Assembly: GCA_963667315.1 (NCBI GenBank)
Contig: OY763325.1
Location: 2,914,001-2,978,000, forward strand
Direction of reading: 5' to 3'
DNA from: DAINPP01 sp963667315
Lineage (GTDB): Bacteria; Thermotogota; Thermotogae; MWEM01
Length of the DNA stretch: 64,000 nucleotides
Part shown: positions 1-10,027 of the stretch, piece by piece
Position numbering within the stretch: the first letter of the stretch is position 1
Layout: every line of letters begins with the position of its first letter
Notes under the pieces: model-generated
The model's database searches: none
What the model was told of the DNA's origin: nothing
Seen by the model: the letters and a program-made list of their open reading frames with translations, nothing else
Program-made: the position numbers and the translations under genes

Positions 1-1
1 C

Positions 2-1282
2 AATGGAACATCCATGGCGTCCCCACATGTCGCCGGTGTTATCGCATTGCTTTATCAGAAGTATCCGAATGCAACACCTTATCAGATCAGAAAGCTTCTT
101 GAAGACGGAGCCGTAGGCGGAATCCCCGCGCACGGAGAACCAACCAGCAGAGTAGCGGAATACAATGAAGATTCCGGATATGGAAGAGTCGATGCCCTTG
201 CATCCATCAACATGCCGCTTCCGGCAGGTGGAACGGGTGGGAATCTTGACCTCACAGTGACAGACTCCACGGGAAAATTCCCGATCAAGGGAATGAACGT
301 TACATTGAAGAGAGTTGGGAAACCAAGTTATACGGCGAAAACCGATGCAAACGGTGTCTGTAAGTTCAGAGCGATAGATCCCGATACATACGATTTATAC
401 GTCGGTGGACCTGATTTTGCAGAAATCGGATCAGTTGTCAACAGGATAGCTGAAGAGAACACCTATACACAGAAAGACTTTGTTGTTGGAGAAAATACAG
501 CGCTTACCCTCGCACTCAGCTCAACATTTGCCGCGGAACTCGTTATGCCAAGCGCAGATGTGGAATACACAGCCAAGATGGTAGACACACTTGGAAACGA
601 ATTCCAGGTACAGACGGCTGGAGCGGGAGAAGTTGTGAATTTCACAACACCAAACAACACCCTTGACATTCAGTATTATATGTCCGTAGAAGCTTCACCA
701 ACACCTGCTACAGGTGCTCCGATACTGACGGAAGATTTTGAAAGTCAGGATTTCTCAAATGCAGCCTGGAGCTGGGTAGCAGGAGGAGATGTACCTGCTA
801 CGGTAACGAACACGGAAGCCTCATCGGGAACATACAGTATGCAGTTTGGTGCGATCACAGATGATGAATCCAGTGAACTTGCCGGGGCATTCAATGTGCC
901 GGTTGGAGCAAGTTACTGGCTGAGTTTTGATGTGAAAGTTTCATCTGAAGCCGGTTATGACTTTGTCTACGCCTATGTGGACGGAACAACGGTATTTACA
1001 GGTTCAGGAGAAATGGATTGGCAGACGGTTACGACACAGGTAACCAGTGGCAATCATACCATTAAATTTGAATTTGTAAAAGACGGCAACACCCTGGAAG
1101 GGGATGACACCGGCTGGGTAGACAATCTACAGATAACGGCCATTCCGCTCAATTTCTCAGACTACGTTGTAACGGGAACGGTAAATCTCAACGGATACAC
1201 GATTCCTGTTGAACAGAATCTTTACCTTGGCAATTATGTCGATGAATTTGAATTGAAAGATGTTGAATGGACGCTTTTCTAA
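2..1282 (+). CDS. Subtilisin-like (S8) secreted protease, 5' end missing
   Basis: The reading frame is open from the window edge, so the N-terminus, the Asp/His catalytic residues and any signal peptide lie outside. The first visible residues are NGTSMASPHVAG, the S8 motif carrying the nucleophilic serine, followed by the usual closing stretch of the catalytic domain (SGYGRVDALASIN). Next comes a carboxypeptidase-regulatory-like beta domain (about visible residues 75-150), a less clear middle, and a beta-rich jelly-roll-like domain (about 240-380, beginning ILTEDFES). No dockerin or anchoring motif is seen at the C-terminus. It is probably an exported protease that degrades proteins outside the cell. 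A strong hairpin terminator follows directly, so it ends its own transcript. The family call is sure; the substrate is unknown. Confidence 0.92.
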   Translation, partial: NGTSMASPHVAGVIALLYQKYPNATPYQIRKLLEDGAVGGIPAHGEPTSRVAEYNEDSGYGRVDALASINMPLPAGGTGGNLDLTVTDSTGKFPIKGMNVTLKRVGKPSYTAKTDANGVCKFRAIDPDTYDLYVGGPDFAEIGSVVNRIAEENTYTQKDFVVGENTALTLALSSTFAAELVMPSADVEYTAKMVDTLGNEFQVQTAGAGEVVNFTTPNNTLDIQYYMSVEASPTPATGAPILTEDFESQDFSNAAWSWVAGGDVPATVTNTEASSGTYSMQFGAITDDESSELAGAFNVPVGASYWLSFDVKVSSEAGYDFVYAYVDGTTVFTGSGEMDWQTVTTQVTSGNHTIKFEFVKDGNTLEGDDTGWVDNLQITAIPLNFSDYVVTGTVNLNGYTIPVEQNLYLGNYVDEFELKDVEWTLF

Positions 1283-1314
1283 GTTTTTAAGTAAACAGTA
1301 CAGATAAGCTTACG

Positions 1315-1340
1315 GCCCCCGCTTAAAAGCGGGGGCTTTT
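1315..1340 (+). terminator. Rho-independent terminator after the S8 protease
   Basis: An 8-bp perfect stem GCCCCCGC/GCGGGGGC with a TTAAAA loop is followed by TTTT. It lies 33 bases after the stop codon of the protease gene. Confidence 0.9.
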
Positions 1341-1427
1341 ATTACATTATTAACGCCTTTAGAATGAATATTAATCATGCTATTATTAATACAAAAATAA
1401 AATTGTAAAAAATACAATTCTGTTAAA

Positions 1428-1436
1428 TGTTATAAT
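1428..1436 (+). promoter_or_regulatory. Extended -10 promoter for the cohesin-like lipoprotein operon
   Basis: TGTTATAAT is an extended -10 (TGn followed by perfect TATAAT), 33 bases before the start codon of the next gene. No convincing -35 is visible at 17 bases, which is typical of extended -10 promoters. Confidence 0.5.
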
Positions 1437-1469
1437 ATAGGACATTAGATTTTATCAGGGAGGTAGTTT

Positions 1470-2831
1470 ATGAAGAAAGTTGTTTTTTTAGCAGTTCTGG
1501 TTCTTTGTGCAGCTTTTGTTTTTGTCAGCTGTTCAAAACCGGCACCGGCACCATTTGTACCTATCGTCATCGATGAATCACTCTCCAGTATCGAAGACGG
1601 ACAGGTTATCGCACCTAACTCCGTTGTAAGGCTTGCATGGACAGATTCAAAGGGAGAAGCAGTTGCCTGTGATTTTGTTTTGACGAGAGATGGAGTAGAA
1701 GTTCAGAATGATAAGAACGTTACAGAAGTTATTATCGTTGCTACAGAAGAAGGTAACTACGAAGGGACACTTTCAGTTGCAGGTGCAAGAGCTGAAAGTA
1801 AGAAGATTTCCTTCAAGGTTAACAACCTTTACAGAGAACTTTACCAGTCATCAAACGGTGTTGTTTATGCTGATGACGTGAATGGTTTGCTGACTGACGT
1901 TGCAACAGATGCTACAATCAAGTTCAAGTTCTACAAGTACGATTCTTATGTGTTACCAGGAACAGATGAAGTTATCAACGACAGAAAGAGAATGACACTT
2001 GTTGATTCAAACGATGACGGCATATATGACACATGGGAACTTTATGACTCATCAAATGCTGCAAGCCATACATACGTTGAACTTCCGGCACAGGCAAATA
2101 ATCTCTACGGTTATGGCCTTGACTGGAATTTCTCCGGTTATCGCTACTACGAAGACAAGATTATTGTGCTTTACAAGAATTTCCTTGGAACATTATCAAT
2201 GCAGATCGCTACAGTTGGATTTGAACTCAATGTTCCGCATACAAGGATAATTGATTCCACAGATGGGGTTTTAGACGGCGTATACAATATGTTCATGCTC
2301 AGAGAAAGATACAATTCCGACAGCAAACCGGTTTTTGAACTTGAAGCACCGGCTCCAACAGCTGCAGGAAGAGGACAGACATTTGAAGTCAAGGTATCCG
2401 CAGACAACGTTGCAGATTTTGCAAAGGTTTACGATACAAAGTACATGCAGCTTGGCGTGAAGTTTGACGATTCACTCGCTCTGACAAATGTTGAGTTCAC
2501 GAATTTCTTCAACGGCGAAAGAGAAGTTGCTTCCTATAAGCTGAACGAAACAAACGATGCAGTTATGCTTTACAAGGCTGTATTAGACGGTGCTGAAAGC
2601 ACAAATCAGGCTCCTTCATCCGATTTCGCAATTCTCACATTTGAAGTGAAGCCAATCACAGAAGCTACAAATGCAAACATCGAACTCGTTTACGAGGGCT
2701 GGTGGACATCCTATACAACATATCCGGATGCACCAAATGCAATGTGGAAAGATTCCGAAAACAGAAATGTAGACGGTTTCCTCGTTGACTTTAATCCAAT
2801 CAATGTAGAATTTGGAGGTGAGGGTGAATGA
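1470..2831 (+). CDS. Surface lipoprotein with C-terminal cohesin-like domain
   Basis: The start ATG follows a GGGAGGT ribosome binding site. A lipoprotein signal peptide ends in the lipobox VSC (Cys21), so the mature protein is probably lipid-anchored. Residues about 28-115 form an Ig-like beta domain. The middle (120-290) is not recognised. Residues about 293-450 look like a cohesin/Ig-like fold: an opening GQTFEVKV strand, then a conserved-looking block 'LGVKFDDSLALTNVEF' and a closing 'FAILTFEVKP'. The stop overlaps the start of the papain-like protease by 4 bases (ATGA). That protease ends in a dockerin-like module, so the lipoprotein could be its cell-surface receptor. The cohesin call is by pattern only. 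Codon choice (AAC, TTC, TAC, ACA) is strongly biased and suggests high expression. Confidence 0.75.
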   Translation: MKKVVFLAVLVLCAAFVFVSCSKPAPAPFVPIVIDESLSSIEDGQVIAPNSVVRLAWTDSKGEAVACDFVLTRDGVEVQNDKNVTEVIIVATEEGNYEGTLSVAGARAESKKISFKVNNLYRELYQSSNGVVYADDVNGLLTDVATDATIKFKFYKYDSYVLPGTDEVINDRKRMTLVDSNDDGIYDTWELYDSSNAASHTYVELPAQANNLYGYGLDWNFSGYRYYEDKIIVLYKNFLGTLSMQIATVGFELNVPHTRIIDSTDGVLDGVYNMFMLRERYNSDSKPVFELEAPAPTAAGRGQTFEVKVSADNVADFAKVYDTKYMQLGVKFDDSLALTNVEFTNFFNGEREVASYKLNETNDAVMLYKAVLDGAESTNQAPSSDFAILTFEVKPITEATNANIELVYEGWWTSYTTYPDAPNAMWKDSENRNVDGFLVDFNPINVEFGGEGE

Positions 2832-4273
2832 AGAAATTAACTCTCATAATATTAGTGGCATTACTTACGGTTAGTGCTTCTTTTGCAAACATCGTGGACA
2901 GTTCAAGAGCTGTTGCGGAAGAAGTAAACGGCAATATTGAAGCAATGGGTCTTAAATGGGAAGCCAGCGCAAATGAAGATTTCATGAATCAGTATCTTGA
3001 TGCTGATGTGGATACATACGAAGGCCTTATGACACAATTGAACGGATATCTTCCGCTTCTTGATGAAACAAAGGATAAGATCTTCAATTATCTTAAGAGT
3101 GGTCTCAATGGAAGAATGAATACAACTGATGATCTTCTTATGTCCTCATACATCATGATCAGACCTGAAGTACAGGCTGCAAGATCATTCTTGAGACTTG
3201 AACCTATCAGAAATCAGCAGTACTACGGAAGCTGTTGGACATTCTCAACACTCGGTGCATTTGAAAGTGCGATGGCTGTTCAGGTTGACGGAAATCCAAA
3301 CGGAAACGTAGACAACACATACGATTTTTCAGAAAGATGGGTAGGCTACCACAACATCGACTGGGATCTTTACAGACTTGGACAGGGAATCCATCAGGAC
3401 AAGGACAAACTTGGCGGAGGAAACAACTACTTCTCCACATACAACAGTATCAGATACGGAAACATGGAAGAAAAGAATGCACCTTACTCACAGGTTTTCA
3501 TCACTAATGAAGAAGGCATCCCACTTCCTACATCCGCATACGGTGCACCACTTGTTAAATCAAACAAGACGGTTATGATTCCTAATGCAAGAGCGATGGC
3601 AGAACTTGGTTATACGTATGAAGAATACCTCAACATGATTAAGACAGCACTTGTTAACTATGGATCCCTGGGAGTCAGCTTCTCCACACCTGATGACTAC
3701 GGTGCATACCATCACGGTATCTACTCACCATCCGTTGGAACATACGGTGGCGGTCATGCCGTTACAATGGTTGGATGGGCATACGCAGAAGAACTCGACA
3801 ACACGGTTCTTGCCGGAAAAGTTAACGGAGATGCACAGCCAATCGTTGACACACCTATCACTGAATACACATACAATGATCCAACACTCACAGGAGAACC
3901 AACCATCACTGCCGATCTTTTCTGGATCATCAAGAACTCATGGGACTACACATGGGGAGACGGTGGATACTACGTTCTTCCAGCTATCTCAGAAGCACAG
4001 TACAACGGTGAAACGGGAATCGGAGACTGGCAGAAGGAAAACAACGACATGTACGTTCCTATCTTCGACTCAGAAGACAAGCATGCCGGAGACAGCCTTG
4101 ATATCAACAAAGACGGTACAGTAGATGGATACGATTTCATCGCCATGTCATCAAAAGTTGGTTCAACAGACGCAGGAGATATCGCAGCTTGTGACATCGC
4201 ATATCCTGCAGATGGAAAGATTACACATGATGACCTTTCCACATGGGTATACCTCTACAACAAGAGATACTAA
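2828..4273 (+). CDS. Secreted papain-like (C1A) cysteine protease with dockerin-like tail
   Basis: The protein has 481 residues and a signal peptide ending near SASFA. The catalytic set of family C1A is complete: the oxyanion glutamine in RNQQYYGSCW, Cys136, His310 in GGGHAVTMVGW and Asn370 in WIIKNSWD. The segment before the active site (about 21-115) may be a propeptide. Residues about 422-481 contain two EF-hand-like loops, DINKDGTVDGYD (a perfect Ca-binding pattern) and a longer one around DGKITHDD, as in dockerin modules. The gene overlaps the preceding cohesin-like lipoprotein gene by 4 bases, so both are co-transcribed. The likely job is extracellular protein digestion by an enzyme docked on the cell surface. 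Protease identity is firm; docking is inferred. Confidence 0.9.
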   Translation: MKKLTLIILVALLTVSASFANIVDSSRAVAEEVNGNIEAMGLKWEASANEDFMNQYLDADVDTYEGLMTQLNGYLPLLDETKDKIFNYLKSGLNGRMNTTDDLLMSSYIMIRPEVQAARSFLRLEPIRNQQYYGSCWTFSTLGAFESAMAVQVDGNPNGNVDNTYDFSERWVGYHNIDWDLYRLGQGIHQDKDKLGGGNNYFSTYNSIRYGNMEEKNAPYSQVFITNEEGIPLPTSAYGAPLVKSNKTVMIPNARAMAELGYTYEEYLNMIKTALVNYGSLGVSFSTPDDYGAYHHGIYSPSVGTYGGGHAVTMVGWAYAEELDNTVLAGKVNGDAQPIVDTPITEYTYNDPTLTGEPTITADLFWIIKNSWDYTWGDGGYYVLPAISEAQYNGETGIGDWQKENNDMYVPIFDSEDKHAGDSLDINKDGTVDGYDFIAMSSKVGSTDAGDIAACDIAYPADGKITHDDLSTWVYLYNKRY

Positions 4274-4345
4274 TCTTCAATTATTATCTCCTTAGTTAAG
4301 ACCTGATCTATGAGTAGGACTAATCTGAGGCAGGTATGAATAACG

Positions 4346-4371
4346 GCTCCCCCGAAAGGGGGAGCTTTTTC
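4346..4371 (+). terminator. Rho-independent terminator after the papain-like protease
   Basis: A perfect 8-bp stem GCTCCCCC/GGGGGAGC with a GAAA tetraloop is followed by a T run. Confidence 0.93.
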
Positions 4372-4675
4372 ATTATTATTTCCTTTTTTTGACAATTCTA
4401 TAAAAAATAAATCATCATAATCTCATTTAGTTTGTCTTGCAGTATATCAGTGCTTAACAGGAGATGACGGTTAAAATGATGTCTTTTGCTTTATTTTTTA
4501 AAGGATATTCTGTATATATAAGATTACGGTAAAAGATATGTGATATACTGAATTATCTAAAAAAATCATAAAAATACGCGATGATTGTTAATAATTGTAG
4601 TTGATTAATCAGAATATGATTTTTAAAGAGAGAGAAAAGTGTTTATAGCAATAAAATCCCTCTGGAGGTGTACAG
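4372..4675. other. AT-rich intergenic region with no gene
   Basis: This stretch of about 300 bases after the terminator is very AT-rich and must hold the promoter of the following lipoprotein operon. TATGAT at 4615-4620 could be a -10, but no -35 at a fitting distance is visible. The only ORF with a start and a plausible ribosome binding site codes for 18 residues and is not credible. Confidence 0.5.
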
Positions 4676-7600
4676 ATGAAAAAGATGATGATTATTCTCA
4701 TGTTTCTAAGTGTAGTCGGCATACTTTTTGTAGGATGCGCGGGCGCACCTGCAAATCCTGATCAACCGGGTCCGAATCCGGGAGAGAATGAAATATCACA
4801 ACCGAGGAATATCGAACTGTTTCTTGGGAGTGATACGCTTGAGGTAAGATGGGACGCCCCTTCAAAGAACCCCGCACAAATACGGGAGTATGAGGTTTCG
4901 GTGTCGGCAGCCAGCGCTTCTTCAAGGCAACACCGGGCGGCTGTTGCAGTCGGCAACAGATACTTCAGAGTAGAAAATATTGATCCTCAAACGCTTTATG
5001 AAGTTATCATCAATTCGATTCCAAAAGATACTGAATTATATACATCAATATCGGCAAGTAAGACATCATCAGAGAAAGATGATGTTTTTGTGCTTTTTGA
5101 GGGGATCGTTGTGGACGGTAAGAATAATGCTCTCGCTGTCTCTGATGTTTCAATGATGGCAGAATCGGAGAATGTTTTTTCAGGATTAAACGGTGAATTT
5201 CAAATACCGGTTTCAAGAAATGCAGTAGAGATCGTGATGAATCATACAGATTATTCCAAGACGACAATAGACGCCACGCAATTGAATGCACTTTATGCTT
5301 CAAATGGCTTGTATATGCCGTATTCAGATCTCGTTCTTCTTATACAACCTATGAATATAGAACAGCAGGTTATCGCTGAAGAAGGGGTCGTGGCAACGGA
5401 TGATTCCGGTGAAGTGGCTGTTACAGTTCAGCCCGATACTTTTGAAGAAGATGTCTCATTGACATTGAGTACGCCTGAAGAGTCTATATTGAGTAATTCA
5501 GATGATAACAACAGCGGAATAAAAAATGTTTCTCTTGAAGTCGTTGACGAATCGGGTAATGACGTTGCTTTTAACAAGCCAATTGCCATCAATATCGATT
5601 TTCAGAAGGCTCAATCGACGATGTCATCAAGGCTTTTTGCCTCTGCAGCAAGGGATTTTCCAACACTTTCAGATGCCATAAGAGGTGTACTCGAAGAAGC
5701 TGACCTTGATTTTTTGATGATACAGAAAACGAAGAACGGTGACATCGTCAACGTTAATGGGGAGTTTGATAAGGATACGATGAATGCGACCATTCTTGCC
5801 AATTCATCCGGTGTTTTTTCTCTGATCCCCGATATCTCTGTTCCGATAGCTCTTGGTGATTCGGCCATCACATCCACGGCAAGGGCTACGGCTCTGACCT
5901 GTGATGTTGATCTTGATATTGATGTCTTTTCCATGGAATTGATAAAAAAATATTTTGGCGGCATATTGACTGCCAATTTTGAGTTTGAAGTCTATGAACG
6001 TTTAAATGATGCGGAAACACTGGTCACAAAGAAGGTAGTTCAGAGAGCTTATATCGGTGTGAATAATATCAGACCTGTTTTTGATATGGCTGCAATGAAT
6101 GGTGTCAGGACGGGATATGTCAATGATGCCAATGCGATTGCCGATACGGGGTATGCGTTTTTTGCAGATGCCAATGAAGCGACACTTCTGTCACAATCAA
6201 ATCAGCCGATAGCCGATGATGAAGAACTCTCAGGCTATTTCTCGGTCGTAAATGATGTTCAGCTGCTTGATAACATCGAAGCTGAAAAAATATATATTAT
6301 CAAGTTGAAATACAGACTGGCGACACCTTTTGGAAGAATTACACAGCGATTCAATATTGGTTCATATGTTAACGGTGGTGAGGAAAAACCACCCCTTCCG
6401 AGCAGGGTAACAGATACACAGATGACGGCAGATACAATTGCTCTGATCTGGGAAACGAATACGGAAGAGGATTTTGATCACTTTGAAGTGTATATAAAGA
6501 AGGCGGGAACGGTTCTGCCATGGAAGATGGTTGTTGAAACGGAAGAAAATGCGGCAACGATCAATTCGGATATGTATACCAATCTTGTTCAGAATTCGGA
6601 TTATTCGATACAGATTTATACCTATGATGCTGCCGGTTTATACAGTATAGGGGAAGCGACGAGGGTGACAACACTGAATCTTCAACCGGAGAGGGTAAAC
6701 CTCTATCTGTCTCCGGGATCCGATGCGGTTACTTCAGGATCTGTAGAATTGCGTTGGGACAGAAGTGATGAACCTGATTTTGAAAAGTATATCATTCTTT
6801 ATGAAGAGAACGGTTCACTTTCATCCGGAAGGTTTACTCAAAACGCTTCACAACTTGAAGTGGATATCAGACAGGTCAATAAAGGGCGTTTGACAGGGTT
6901 GAAACCCGAAACACCGTATGAGGTCGGTATTATGGTTGTGGATACAGCGGGAGCCTCTTCAGCTGTTTCGGAGATCTCCGTTGAGACGGCTGAATTTACA
7001 CCACCTGAAGCACCTGAGATTAAGCGTACAAGTATAAAGGAAATTTCCGAAAATTATTATGAGTTTAAGATATACTGGCGGGACAGATCCTATACAGAAG
7101 ATGGATACAGAGTTCTTTGTGATACAAACGGCGAGCAATGGGAACTGAATGCCAATACCTATAAATTTGTCGAAACGATGGGGGCTACACCCGGTTATAC
7201 CTATGAGTTCAGAGTGGAAGCCTATAGCGGGGAATTTGCTGCTGCAACTGAATGCTCCATACAAGTTCCTGAAAAAATGGATAAACCGGCCACACCGACA
7301 ATTTCTCTCGTTTCAAAAACTTCTAATGCTATCACAGTGGAATGGCCTGAGGATGAAACGGCGAGAATTTTCAGGGTCTATGTATCAATAGACGGCTTCA
7401 ACTGGATTTTGAGGCAATCAACGACGGACAATCAGACAGAAATTGAGAATCTCAAACCGGCTACTCTTTATACGATAAAAATCATCGCCTTGAATGAATC
7501 CGGGCAACGGGAGGCAACGGCACAGTATCAGACGGATGATCCTGCACCGTTTACAGGTCCGGAAGCGTTTGTTGTAACGGATATTTCATTCGATTTTGTG

Positions 7601-10015
7601 AATCTGGAGTGGTCGGAAGTCGAGGATGCCATGGCTTATTATATCTACAGGCAGGATAACGGTAGCGATGTTCAGAACGTAGTGGGATTCTCACAGGGGA
7701 ACAGGCAGCGTTTTAAAGATTCCAATGTAACCCCTCAAACGAATTATATCTACGAAGTGAGGGCATATAATCCGCTTCGCGGTGGTGAATCAACGGATAA
7801 TCCAACCGTTACCGCTCAGACAACCCAGCCCCCATCAGCGCCTGCAACACCTGTTATGACAGCGGTTGAACATGTGGATGATGGTTCCGATTATGGCTAT
7901 ATACAGCTTCTCTGGACACCGGGGGATGATCAGAAAGTGGAATTATATATTCTTCGGAAGAATGTGGAAACTGAAAAATACGGTTCTTATACAAGGTTGA
8001 TCCAACTCGATGAAGAAGGGTATGCTGATGAACAACTTCGTCCCGCAGCAACTTATACGTACAGCGTCAAGGCGATCAATCACGGGGGTGAAAGTGGCTG
8101 GTCAGTTGAATCTACATCTGTTTATATAGAGGATGTCGATGTTCCGCCTTCAACTCCCGAACTTCTTTCTCCTGAAGATGAAGCCGAAGATGTTTATCCG
8201 GAAGTCGTTTTTGTCTGGAAAAAATCAAAAGATCTGAATGAGGATTTTGATCATTATGTGCTTTATTTGAATGAACAGGAAATTGCCGTGTTTGATGAGA
8301 TCAATGATACGGCTTACGCAAGAACACTTGCCTATAATACGGAATATTCATGGAAGGTAAAGGCTGTTGATGAGAAAGGGCTTAGTTCAACCAGCGATAT
8401 TTCAACCTTTAAAACAAGAGCACAGGAAAGCAATCTATTATACGGACAACTCTCAACATTAACGATGACGCCTGATTCCACGGGGCTTTTCTACCTGCGC
8501 GTTAAGAATGCCCGCGGATTAAAGGAGATGGCTCTCAAGATTCAGTATACGGATCTGATAGAGACTATAGATATTCAGGGGGCTGAAGCGGCACAAACAA
8601 GATTTTCATTCGAGACAGGTGTATTCAGTATTACACTTGATGACCCCGTTGATACGGATGATGTGGTAACGGTGGCTTCATTTGTTGCAAAATCATCAAA
8701 CAATGAGGGAACAACGGATCTGTTTGTACTGCCTGATTCCACTTTTACCGCGGATAATGGGGATCATTTCCTGCATTATATCCTTCCGGGAAAGGTGAAT
8801 GTCAAACTGAGAAAGGATGGTCTTGCAACGATTGAGGCTGAAAAGCAGTCCATCATGATGGGTGAAAGCATCGGACTGAATCTGAATTTTATTAATATCA
8901 ACGATTGTAGTGAAGCGGTTATAAAGATAAATAAAAATAATCCGGTGACGGATTATGAATTAACGAACTGGCATTTTATCCCTGGTACAACTGCTGCAAC
9001 GGAAATAACAGATGAGCAGATTATCATCACGCTTGTCCCAAACGATTCAAATACATTTAATCTGACGGGTGATTATACACTGCGATTCCTGCCACTTGAA
9101 GCAGAAACACTTTATGCCTTTACGTTTGATGCTGTTCAAGTGAAGAAAGGGGATTCGGTTTATAATGCCGAAAGTTACGGAATTGGCAGTACCTATTGTG
9201 AAAACCAGGAGCTGAAAGGAGAAACAGCGGATGAGGTCATGCTGGGAGACACTTTCTACGGAACGGTTACGCTTGAAGGTCATTCCGCTATCAGACGGCT
9301 TGCTTTTGATATTTCCTATGATGCGGAACGTTTTGAGGTCGATTTGGATACCGTTCTGAACGATTCGGTAGAGACGGATATCTCAACGGTAACGGCCGGT
9401 GTCGTATCCTGTGTATTTGAAGCTTCGGAGGGAACGGCGATAGACGAGGGAGATCTTGCAAGATTCGTACTGAAGGCAATTGGTGCCGGTGGTGGATTTG
9501 TTCAGATTTCAAATGTAGATGTTGACTATATGGTTGACGGCTCATCCGATGTTCTGTTCAATCCTGAGGCAGAAATTATAACGGGTGGAAAAGATATTCT
9601 CGTAAAAGTTGAAAGACCGCGTCTGACGATGGAAGATGTTCAGACAACGGTTGGTTCCACTTATACTGTGGCTGTCAATATCACGCACATTGAGGATCTT
9701 TCCGCATTTGAGATGTATATTGACTATAATCCTGAAATATCGGCATCACCTGTTGTACATCTTTCAGATAAATTATCGTCATTCCTAACCATCGTAGACG
9801 TCATACCGGGCGTTGGCGGTAATGAATTGAGAATAGCGGTAGCAGGAAGTGATGAGGTTTCACTGGACTCAGAGGAATTATTAAAGCTTGAGTTCACAGC
9901 CCCTTCAGCAGGAGTGGATTATCTGATGTTTGATCCCAAAACCGTGATGCTGGATTCGCAAGGTGCTGAAATTGAAGTTGAATTGGATGATTCCGGCAGA
10001 ATCCTCGTACAATAG
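4676..10015 (+). CDS. Giant surface lipoprotein with fibronectin type III repeats and four cohesin-like domains
   Basis: This 1779-residue protein starts at ATG behind TGGAGGTG. A lipoprotein signal ends at the lipobox VGC (Cys21), followed by a Pro/Asn-rich linker. Domain order, by eye: one fibronectin III module (about 40-130), a carboxypeptidase-regulatory-like module (140-215), an unassigned region (230-570), a run of fibronectin III modules with the typical 'L.W......Y.VY' and 'L.P.T.Y.I.V' strands (575-1160), another beta module (1165-1245), then four successive cohesin-like modules beginning near 1252, 1380, 1513 and 1648. It looks like a scaffold or adhesin displayed on the outer surface. 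The next gene starts 12 bases after its stop and encodes a protein with a dockerin-like pair, so the two may bind. Cohesin identity needs a structure-based search. Confidence 0.8.
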   Translation: MKKMMIILMFLSVVGILFVGCAGAPANPDQPGPNPGENEISQPRNIELFLGSDTLEVRWDAPSKNPAQIREYEVSVSAASASSRQHRAAVAVGNRYFRVENIDPQTLYEVIINSIPKDTELYTSISASKTSSEKDDVFVLFEGIVVDGKNNALAVSDVSMMAESENVFSGLNGEFQIPVSRNAVEIVMNHTDYSKTTIDATQLNALYASNGLYMPYSDLVLLIQPMNIEQQVIAEEGVVATDDSGEVAVTVQPDTFEEDVSLTLSTPEESILSNSDDNNSGIKNVSLEVVDESGNDVAFNKPIAINIDFQKAQSTMSSRLFASAARDFPTLSDAIRGVLEEADLDFLMIQKTKNGDIVNVNGEFDKDTMNATILANSSGVFSLIPDISVPIALGDSAITSTARATALTCDVDLDIDVFSMELIKKYFGGILTANFEFEVYERLNDAETLVTKKVVQRAYIGVNNIRPVFDMAAMNGVRTGYVNDANAIADTGYAFFADANEATLLSQSNQPIADDEELSGYFSVVNDVQLLDNIEAEKIYIIKLKYRLATPFGRITQRFNIGSYVNGGEEKPPLPSRVTDTQMTADTIALIWETNTEEDFDHFEVYIKKAGTVLPWKMVVETEENAATINSDMYTNLVQNSDYSIQIYTYDAAGLYSIGEATRVTTLNLQPERVNLYLSPGSDAVTSGSVELRWDRSDEPDFEKYIILYEENGSLSSGRFTQNASQLEVDIRQVNKGRLTGLKPETPYEVGIMVVDTAGASSAVSEISVETAEFTPPEAPEIKRTSIKEISENYYEFKIYWRDRSYTEDGYRVLCDTNGEQWELNANTYKFVETMGATPGYTYEFRVEAYSGEFAAATECSIQVPEKMDKPATPTISLVSKTSNAITVEWPEDETARIFRVYVSIDGFNWILRQSTTDNQTEIENLKPATLYTIKIIALNESGQREATAQYQTDDPAPFTGPEAFVVTDISFDFVNLEWSEVEDAMAYYIYRQDNGSDVQNVVGFSQGNRQRFKDSNVTPQTNYIYEVRAYNPLRGGESTDNPTVTAQTTQPPSAPATPVMTAVEHVDDGSDYGYIQLLWTPGDDQKVELYILRKNVETEKYGSYTRLIQLDEEGYADEQLRPAATYTYSVKAINHGGESGWSVESTSVYIEDVDVPPSTPELLSPEDEAEDVYPEVVFVWKKSKDLNEDFDHYVLYLNEQEIAVFDEINDTAYARTLAYNTEYSWKVKAVDEKGLSSTSDISTFKTRAQESNLLYGQLSTLTMTPDSTGLFYLRVKNARGLKEMALKIQYTDLIETIDIQGAEAAQTRFSFETGVFSITLDDPVDTDDVVTVASFVAKSSNNEGTTDLFVLPDSTFTADNGDHFLHYILPGKVNVKLRKDGLATIEAEKQSIMMGESIGLNLNFININDCSEAVIKINKNNPVTDYELTNWHFIPGTTAATEITDEQIIITLVPNDSNTFNLTGDYTLRFLPLEAETLYAFTFDAVQVKKGDSVYNAESYGIGSTYCENQELKGETADEVMLGDTFYGTVTLEGHSAIRRLAFDISYDAERFEVDLDTVLNDSVETDISTVTAGVVSCVFEASEGTAIDEGDLARFVLKAIGAGGGFVQISNVDVDYMVDGSSDVLFNPEAEIITGGKDILVKVERPRLTMEDVQTTVGSTYTVAVNITHIEDLSAFEMYIDYNPEISASPVVHLSDKLSSFLTIVDVIPGVGGNELRIAVAGSDEVSLDSEELLKLEFTAPSAGVDYLMFDPKTVMLDSQGAEIEVELDDSGRILVQ

Positions 10016-10027
10016 GGGGTGTCTTTT

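Noticed and set aside
3651..4124. A 157-residue ORF inside the papain-like protease gene in another frame
   Set aside because: It is a shadow of the highly biased codon use of that gene.
4476..4532. An 18-residue ORF with a GGAG-like site in the 4.4 kb gap
   Set aside because: It is too short and lacks any supporting context.
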